DNA of 28,994 nucleotides, taken from NCBI GenBank assembly GCA_946886255.1, contig CAMPIG010000009.1:1-28994 (forward strand). The letters run 5' to 3'. The notes beneath the pieces are model-generated. The model saw only the letters and a list, made by a program, of their open reading frames with translations, did not search any database and was not told the DNA's origin. Numbering within the stretch: position 1 is the stretch's first letter; each line of letters starts with the position of its first letter. This DNA comes from an uncultured Cellvibrio sp. (lineage in GTDB: Bacteria > Pseudomonadota > Gammaproteobacteria > Pseudomonadales > Cellvibrionaceae). This document shows, in pieces, positions 26,801-28,994 of this stretch. Made by a program: the position numbers and the translations under genes.

Positions 26801-26891
26801 ACTGCCCGATATCGGCAATGGAGGTGAAGGTGCTCATGCCGCCACTGGAGAAGCTGGTTGAACCCGTGTAGTCATTGGCGTCGTTGCTCAT
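14877..26891 (-). CDS. Giant autotransporter: PATR and GDGDD repeat passenger with C-terminal beta-barrel (lacks its own signal peptide)
   Basis: The open frame gives 4004 aa from the ATG at 26891 and stays open back to a TGA at 26979-26981, beyond which the same frame carries the signal peptide. Residues about 1-1440 hold roughly ten PATR repeats (such as LTKNGAGMLVLSGTNTYNGG), which form a right-handed beta-helix. Residues about 1440-3600 consist of a different repeat with acidic turns such as LGDGDDTL, arranged in cycles of roughly 350 residues. The last 300 residues are an autotransporter barrel ending in RIRW, with the usual terminal aromatic residue. The passenger would be displayed at the cell surface, probably as an adhesin; this is inference. 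Translation from 26891 alone would yield an unexported protein, so the whole frame 14877-27734 should be read as one gene, either disrupted or mis-sequenced. Confidence 0.9.
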   Translation of the reverse strand: MSNDANDYTGSTSFSSGGMSTFTSIADIGQLSSLGAPTTVADGTITYGGASGAGTTLNYIGGGDSSNRNWAINPASGGGGPRPQLANFGTGTLTLTGDIALGGGSGNGPQFRAATADLELLGVISSNGGRAVNLIADAGRTLRLGDASTFTGPAVITGAGTVEAGTLANTGIASSLGAGIANASSILGGGTLSYTGADTSSNRNWSLSNGTLSNDGSGALNLSGTMAIGNTATLGGSFTGADNVFSGVISGTGNLRSGDDATWLLTGANTYTGRTIVDSGILRAGVADAFGASSGATVNGGVLDMNGFDYTFATLIGTGGTVDLGSATLTLEAAAGTSASYAGNITGTGGLTKLGASTQTLTGASTYTGDTTIGGGILNLSFSGAGDPTSDIIASASTLNMGGGTLNVIGAAGESNTQTFDGVFVTAGNNTIDASSGTGGSLTVNLGTITRSGGLMNFNLPTSGNITTTNTTLGGWATVNGTDYAKVVGGNITAFVDADYTDKDNAANWLDNEFITDVAGFFGTVNGTVQLGGLRYTVPVSTTVTVDPGQTLGVDGTIIVAPSVLNTDQVITGGMLTGTLGGGTLGFQQNSTGNFTIASQIVDNGGSIGFTKAGTGLVTLTNANNSYTGATQVVQGTLSVSDIGNGGVASGIGASSADASNLVLEGATLRYTGGTTTSDRGFTLGKSGAILGSGIEVTNAASNLTFGGLVTSADDANFTKSGAGTLTLSNDTNDLTGIVTVTGGLLSVDTLANGGVVSGIGAGGSASANLVLNGGGLQYTGATTATDRGMTLGTNDGTIDVTDGGTTLTVSGAVVGSGGTLTKNGAGMLVLSGTNTYNGGNTVNGGILRASSTQAFGGTGTMTLANTAGVGLELDNFDNTIGALVGGGANGGNVTLGSATLRINGGNGNYSGTISGTGGIWRTGGGTQTFNGCNHTYTGPTTLQGANISTDCLLDGGLASGIGASSADSTNLAFNGGSLLYSGGSVAIDRGFQLLGTGGINVINAGTTLEFEGTVIGGGTLIKRNAGTLVLSGTNTYTGNTQVEGGVLRAAVTNAFGPQGHMTLNNTAGVLLDLDGFDTAVTSLIGGGANGGNIDLGSATLTVNSIDNRIYAGAISGTGNLVKNGGTIQALSGCDSSYTGTTTINAGVLSVSCLEDGGVNSSIGASTSDPANLVLDGGTLRYAGAGGSTNRQFTLDTNGGTIDASGSGTIDFSYTGPVTLAGANGARTLTLTGPNTGTNIFAAQLDDNGTGATSLTKTSDGLWRLTSATSSYTGVTTISGGILEVDEFADGGMASSIGAATNDAANLVIGNGSTLRYTGVGDSSDRRFTLATGVAFIESSGTGALEFTNTGAVTLTGTDTARTMALGGTNTGDNTFGGAITDNGTGATTLAKNDSGTWVLTGNNTFTGNTVINDGNLVIGNGGTTGNAGFGNVIVDSPTSTLSLNRSDTFSFEGTLSGPGTLAQIGSGISVLTSADNAIGATVIENGTLQVDGGLQTPTLEMTGTSVLTVNGTVQAENAIQTLLTGDTGNQTLTINAGGLLLASGDLGAGNDTMNLTGTLDTGTGTLALGDGDDTLVLNDGAQILGSGVAAAGGGGTDTLVINTLLGFTLAGDDIDTFNILTKQNIGELTLTGAHDFNAGTNIEGGTLSANGTVLTPTLSMADDTTLNLDGSLEAGGGTATVITGSTGDNTVALGIGSNLIANGSLGAGNDVLDVAGTLNTDGGVFDLGDADDTLIVRDGSLLEGVVNGGTGSDSLIADITTSATLDGMAGFEELTKTNIGTLHIDGPAPSDFTTVNVLGGILDIGVNGNVSGVVDTTVASGTTLQVDGSYSGTAGNDSFVLAGTVSGSGTLNLGDGDDALTLNDGAILSNVISGGAGAGDTLLLNNALALTFDGGNTAGFEFLQKDNSGEATITGTQTFSGGTALNDGTLTLAGSFETPTVNLADDTVLNITGSVQNSGGTAAVITGSTGNNTVNVGTGGTLLASGDLGNGDNTVRIDGLLDTTGLDFVLGDGTDTLDVAGTLDVGGGTFFLGAGDDNFIVHDGTVVIGTVEGGDGFDTRTYVINTTADLGALVNFEGVTKTGIGTLNVTGPGTTDLQEVQVLEGTLNVQAGASMIATPGESLDSLVASGATLNVDGAFGCGDEADTLTVSGTLTGSGSVDLCAGDDTLTLNDGASIAGLANPLTGGDGDDRVVLNNAGDFTLDGGQLSGFELLQKDNIGEAILIGQHTYSSGTNLNEGTLTINGELLTTIATLSNDTVLNVNSAMEATDLLGSAGNNTVNVGTGGTLVASGDLGEGNDLLVLAGTLDTDGGVFALGGGDDTFTLTDGGEMVGLVDGGTGTNTFNTDINTVADLGAVQNFQVLDKTGVGVLNVNGPASSDFATVNVNEGTLNIGPAGEINGVQNATVASGAILHLDGNLLFTAGDDNLTVAGTVTGNGPITLGDGNDTFTLQDGADLSGLAIPADGGVGSNTLITDIATSATLGGTTNFQTLDKTNVGTLIVAGPAASDFTTVNVLGGTLEVGPAGDISGVVTTTVASDATLQVDGSYSGSAGNDSMTVSGTVSGSGTLNLGDGDDALTLNDGAILSNVISGGAGAGDTLLLNNALALTFDGGNTAGFEFLQKDNSGEATITGTQTFSGGTALNDGTLTLAGSFETPTVNLADDTVLNITGSVQNSGGTAAVITGSTGNNTVNVGTGGTLLASGDLGNGDNTVRIDGLLDTTGLDFVLGDGTDTLDVAGTLDVGGGTFFLGAGDDNFIVHDGTVVIGTVEGGDGFDTRTYVINTTADLGALVNFEGVTKTGIGTLNVTGPGTTDLQEVQVLEGTLNVQAGASMIATPGESLDSLVASGATLNVDGAFGCGDEADTLTVSGTLTGSGSVDLCAGDDTLTLNDGASIAGLANPLTGGDGDDRVVLNNAGDFTLDGGQLSGFELLQKDNIGEAILADIHAFSGGTTLNDGTLTVAGQLLTPTVAMADDTVLQVDGMLEAGGGTATVFSGSVGTNTVRVASGAALIASGDLGDGADVLDVAGTLNTGGGVLSLGDGNDTFTIHDGTVVIGSVDGGAGLDIFNPDINTSADLGALTSFEVLTKTGTGMLNVTGPAASNFDEVNVLEGTLNIGLAGEINSVQRATVANGATLNLDGNFLFTPGDDVFTVAGTVTGLSGIDMLDGDDTLIIQDGANLAELATPIDGGSGDNTLVTDIATSATLGGVTHFQTLDKTNVGTLIVAGPAVSDFTAVNVLGGTLHIGPEGSVIAPASGILNTFIASGAVLNVDGAYGCGDGENILEVSGTLTGSGTVDLCAGSDTLILNDGALLAMVVDGNVPTEGSDIVIINNEATSEYDLDMIVNFEHLEKNGGGEALLTGSGVISGDTTINAGVLTVVGQLDTPLLSMADNTMLNVDGILQAPGDSFTTLTGSDGTNTVTVAGTGTLFTQADFGGGNDVLTTRGTVIGTLAFGDGDDTASFIGSDISGLTAIDGGVGGSDVINFHNMQVNGDTLPISNWERLNLIDNTHMNLSSLLELNGGVMSIDTSSALFASDGASISASMFNAGLINTGTSRLTISGNYTGDAGLLQVDVSPANGTSGGLDITGNIGGTTGVVFASDGTDVTETTAIQVITSPNAAPDAFRAADSDDGRIVRLAGSILPWTFAQDETDNNWYLSTEADHVLPELPAYASLQSLSIVTIRQTDNLVHQRLAGARGAGRPECDLSPEERVEQTNTRFLDDCNGFWTAITRDQLELGGNPGFDVSGDDIGLYVGADGAVDRPGRTLRGGAYLGFIQGDYRTTGNGSAEIPAISSASIDLETLTGGFYTSTTWNDGTYFNAILNGHRPRATVETTDGFKEELTGNSLTLNLRMGRHYRLAHDWGIEPQLQVSASMVNWSDVIDPAGKQLAFNNEVVSTVRAGVRVSKEITRANGAVIRPWVTLAALKTLGQSDDQLSVQSSPTATAQTFPNHDLGTSATLDLGLEATLSDRISVFGVVSTGKEIEGTEFTQQSGYLGLRIRW
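18088..19199. repeat. Exact 1112-bp direct repeat inside the autotransporter, copy A
   Basis: This stretch is repeated at an offset of 2154 bp (718 codons) with no difference that I could find by reading both copies. The first mismatch on the left is T18087 versus C20241, and identity ends at 19199. It encodes the segment that includes the Cys pair GCGDEAD..DLCAGDD. Confidence 0.9.
20242..21353. repeat. Exact 1112-bp direct repeat inside the autotransporter, copy B
   Basis: Second copy of the segment at 18088-19199. The 1042 bp between the copies (19200-20241) are only diverged relatives of the sequence before copy A, so an old 2154-bp tandem duplication appears to have been made identical over about half its length. 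Confidence 0.9.
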
Positions 26892-26978
26892 GTCGACCGA
26901 GCCAATGATGCTGAGACCGCCGGCACCGGTGAAGAAGGCGCTGCCGACACCGGTGCCGGCGATGCTGGACTGACCCGG

Positions 26979-27734
26979 TCACGCCAAGTTGACCGTGCGG
27001 TTGGCCAGATCGCCGCCGGTATTCCCGGCGTCCAGCCGGGCACCGGCGGCCATGTTGATCATGTTGGCGACATTGCCCAGGGCAGGGTCGCCGTTGACAA
27101 TCAACCTGCCCCCATTGACGTTGACGTCGCCGCTGAAGGTGTTGACACCGTTTAGCGTCAGCAGGCTTGTCTGGTTGACGCCGGTCAAGGTCAGGCCTGC
27201 CGTGCCGGCGATAACGGAGTTGATGGTCGTGGTGATATTCGTACCACCGATGGCGATAGTGGGGTCGACACCGCCCAGGGTCAGCGTGCTGCCGGTGATT
27301 GTGTAGCCGTTGGCGAGAAAGTTCAGGTGGTGGGCTGTGATCGAAGCGCCCAAGGTGACCGTGCCCGCGGTGCCACCGAAGAAGGCATCGTCCAGGGCGG
27401 CGTTGTTCCAGGCGCTGTAGGGCCCGCTGACGCCGTCGTTGTTCGGGCTCCAGAAGGTGCCGCTAGTGTTCCATGTGCCGGTACCGCCTAGCCCCAGGGT
27501 AGTGTTGTTGGGATCCCACCATCGGTCGTCGGCCCAAGCTGGAGCACCAAGTGCCAGGAACGCGGCGAGCATGCTCATCCGCAACCCGCATCGCACCGCA
27601 GAAGGCATAACTTGCACAACGGCGATGCGCCCATCTACCCCACGGCTGCTTTTGCCCCTCCTCCGCGCCAACTCCGATACAACAATCCATGCACGCTGTG
27701 CTTGAGACCAAATGATGCGAAATACGTGATTCAT
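26979..27734 (-). CDS. N-terminal fragment of the giant autotransporter with ESPR signal peptide
   Basis: This 251-aa frame starts at an ATG with a perfect AAGGAGG 7 nt upstream. Residues 1-28 match the extended signal peptide region (ESPR) of type V secretion proteins: MNHVFRIIWSQAQRAWIVVS then ELARRRGK. The second hydrophobic part, MLAAFLALGAPAWA, ends in a likely cleavage site after Ala68. The mature part (DDRWWDPNN and onward) is the start of a beta-helical passenger and already includes PATR-type text such as LTLNGVNTFSGDV. A TGA at 26979-26981 ends it, but the next codons continue the passenger in the same frame into the 4004-aa ORF. Alone it would be a short secreted fragment with no barrel. 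Confidence 0.85.
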   Translation of the reverse strand: MNHVFRIIWSQAQRAWIVVSELARRRGKSSRGVDGRIAVVQVMPSAVRCGLRMSMLAAFLALGAPAWADDRWWDPNNTTLGLGGTGTWNTSGTFWSPNNDGVSGPYSAWNNAALDDAFFGGTAGTVTLGASITAHHLNFLANGYTITGSTLTLGGVDPTIAIGGTNITTTINSVIAGTAGLTLTGVNQTSLLTLNGVNTFSGDVNVNGGRLIVNGDPALGNVANMINMAAGARLDAGNTGGDLANRTVNLA

Positions 27735-27759
27735 GGGTTTTCCTCCTTAACACCAAATA

Positions 27760-27783
27760 ATCACGCACTACCGCATGCGTGAT
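27760..27783. promoter_or_regulatory. Inverted repeat in the leader of the autotransporter gene
   Basis: ATCACGCA (27760-27767) and TGCGTGAT (27776-27783) are perfect 8-bp arms with an 8-nt centre, starting 26 bp upstream of the ATG and close to the Shine-Dalgarno. On the minus strand a possible -10 box TATAAA lies at 27793-27798, with no convincing -35 box. The repeat could be an operator near the start point or a stem-loop in the mRNA leader. Confidence 0.4.
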
Positions 27784-27970
27784 ACTTATCGTTTTATACT
27801 GGGCGTGCACGATCGTTTTTTCGAATTGACTTCCTGAAAAAGATATCTTCGATTTTCCAGTCATTCGGAAGAGTATTCAGGACTAATACTGTTGGCGTGG
27901 TAACGATGGATAGTTTGGAAAATTTTTGGGGGTGGTAATGAAGTGACTATTACTCTTTATACAAAAAGAT
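27784..27970. other. AT-rich non-coding stretch upstream of the autotransporter
   Basis: No ORF with a credible start, RNA gene or terminator is evident. It probably holds the autotransporter promoter, but apart from the TATAAA at 27793-27798 I cannot place it. With the leader and the doubtful small ORF beyond, about 515 bp (27735-28251) have little or no secure coding content. Confidence 0.5.
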
Positions 27971-28165
27971 TTATCTATTTGTAATAAATGTAGCGGCTTC
28001 CTCAGCATTTTCAGTTTCTTTGAGAGTCGAATATTTCCAAGCATATGAACCATGATTGAGAATCCTTTTAATATGGCATGATGTTAATGGATATAGCACA
28101 ATATTGTGCTCAGGAATATTTTTCTTACAAAATTGAGTTGTACGGCTCAAATCACTCCTAACCAT
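27971..28165 (-). CDS. Doubtful small ORF, unknown function
   Basis: A 64-aa frame starts at an ATG at 28165 with GGAGA 9 nt upstream. The product (MVRSDLSRTTQFCKKNIPEH at its start) is hydrophilic with two Cys and many charged residues, and has no signal peptide or recognised motif. It lies in an AT-rich gap between the autotransporter and the truncated gene on the right. It could be a real small protein, the remnant of a larger one, or chance. The ribosome site is the only positive evidence. Confidence 0.3.
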   Translation of the reverse strand: MVRSDLSRTTQFCKKNIPEHNIVLYPLTSCHIKRILNHGSYAWKYSTLKETENAEEAATFITNR

Positions 28166-28251
28166 CAAATATCGTCTCCAAAAAAATATGAGTAAGGGAA
28201 AGCGTGGGATTAGGAATGTTTATAAAAAAATGTGAGCATAAGTTTATTTTT

Positions 28252-28994
28252 TTACATATTACTGCATAAGCCCTGCCACCCCTCCCCCGTCAAATAAGCC
28301 CTCAACAACGCCGTCTGACTCGGCGACATCGATCTTACCACGGGCATAAACAGCGTTGTATTTTTATAAGCCGAAGACGTCCGCGCGATGATGGCATTTT
28401 TTGCGTTGAGTATTGCATCAGCTTGATTAAGTGGGATGAAGCGTGACATGGCCGGGAAGGCAAGATAGTGGAAGCGCAACACGTTGGTGTAAACCTGTTC
28501 CCAAGTGATGGTGCTGCCGGCGGGGATGCCGAAGTCGGTTTGTTTATATTTTCTGAAGTTGGTGAAGTAGGAGCCGCCGTTGCAGGTGTAGTTGAGTACT
28601 TCAAAGCCGGCGGTGGCGGCGCTGCTTGTTCTAGCGGCGGCAGTAAAGCTGACGGATTCCTGGTTGGCTGCTAAGGTGACACTGGTGGGGAAGTCCAGGT
28701 AATCCGGGTTGTCCAAAGTGCCCGATGAGCCGCTGCTGATGGAAATTGTTGTGTGCTGTTTGACGGGTTGACCGAGGTAACGCAATTGCAAAGTAACGGT
28801 TAACGAGCCTTGATAATCATCAATATATAAATTGCGTTGATCGCTGTAGATGCGATACGGAGACTCCACAATCTTTAACGTGGCCGCCGTGTTTTGATGG
28901 TGGGCACTGATGGTTAATGGTTGTGTTTTAACAGCCGTAGCTTGATCCGCGGTTAATGAAAAATCCACGAGGCCGCCGTAGAGATAATAGTTTT
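28252..28994 (-). CDS. C-terminal part of an unrecognised protein (5' truncated by window edge)
   Basis: The frame is open from the TAA at 28252 to the right edge of the window and continues beyond a possible GTG at 28968, so the true start is probably outside. The visible 247 codons begin with beta-strand-rich, Thr/Ser-rich text (GSLTVTLQLRYLGQPVKQHT) like an Ig-like or surface-protein domain. They end in a helical 90-residue part (LNQADAILNAKNAIIARTSS) finishing near GLCSNM. No catalytic motif is seen and I do not recognise the family. An AT-rich gap separates it from the autotransporter. Confidence 0.75.
   Translation of the reverse strand, partial: NYYLYGGLVDFSLTADQATAVKTQPLTISAHHQNTAATLKIVESPYRIYSDQRNLYIDDYQGSLTVTLQLRYLGQPVKQHTTISISSGSSGTLDNPDYLDFPTSVTLAANQESVSFTAAARTSSAATAGFEVLNYTCNGGSYFTNFRKYKQTDFGIPAGSTITWEQVYTNVLRFHYLAFPAMSRFIPLNQADAILNAKNAIIARTSSAYKNTTLFMPVVRSMSPSQTALLRAYLTGEGWQGLCSNM

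Noticed and set aside
16000..26900. Many short similar stretches that could look like a CRISPR or tandem repeat array
   Set aside because: They are codon-level repeats of a beta-helical passenger in one open frame, with variable length and no unique spacers.

Overview
The window looks like a chromosome segment of a Gram-negative gammaproteobacterium, possibly a Cellvibrio-type member of the Cellvibrionaceae. The evidence is an ESPR-type autotransporter signal peptide, an OmpA-family porin, an outer-membrane lipoprotein with a glycine zipper, and moderate to high GC. The genus is a guess. There are no rRNA or tRNA genes, CRISPR arrays or transposases that I can support.

Left part (1-12.5 kb). 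After the 3' end of a plus-strand HEAT-like gene (1-357), everything up to 12.47 kb is on the minus strand and reads from right to left as one cassette. The order is an XRE regulator, a PD-(D/E)XK nuclease of the PDDEXK_4 type, a 104-aa unknown, a strong hairpin terminator, a ClpB-D2-like AAA+ ATPase, a NrdG-like radical SAM protein, a 2073-aa protein (zinc ribbons, degenerate kinase, SF1 helicase, C-terminal restriction-endonuclease-like domain), and a coiled-coil protein. The last four genes are separated by 10 bp or overlap by 4 and 1 bp, so they are almost certainly one operon. Two palindromes sharing the half-site AGTTGA lie at the head of the regulator and ahead of the AAA gene, so the XRE protein may control both transcription units. 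Nucleases, a helicase, a AAA+ machine and a dedicated repressor together suggest an anti-phage or genome-conflict system. The radical SAM protein and the pseudokinase are unusual parts. This is the best candidate in the window for an undescribed system.

Middle (12.5-13.8 kb). A clear sigma-70-type promoter, divergent from the XRE gene, drives two overlapping plus-strand genes: a glycine-zipper outer-membrane lipoprotein and a secreted coiled-coil protein. They converge on the next block with a hairpin between them.

Right part (13.8-27.7 kb). A giant autotransporter reading frame of about 4285 codons runs on the minus strand, followed 67 bp later by an OmpA-family gene. Its N-terminal third is PATR (autotransporter-associated beta-strand) repeats. 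Its middle is a different acidic GDGDD-type repeat with long internal duplications, including an exact 1112-bp direct repeat. It ends in an autotransporter beta-barrel. A single in-frame TGA near codon 252 separates the signal peptide from the rest, so the gene is either broken or affected by a local sequence error.

Far right (27.7-29.0 kb). An AT-rich stretch holds at most one small ORF, followed by the 3' part of an unrecognised minus-strand gene that runs off the window.
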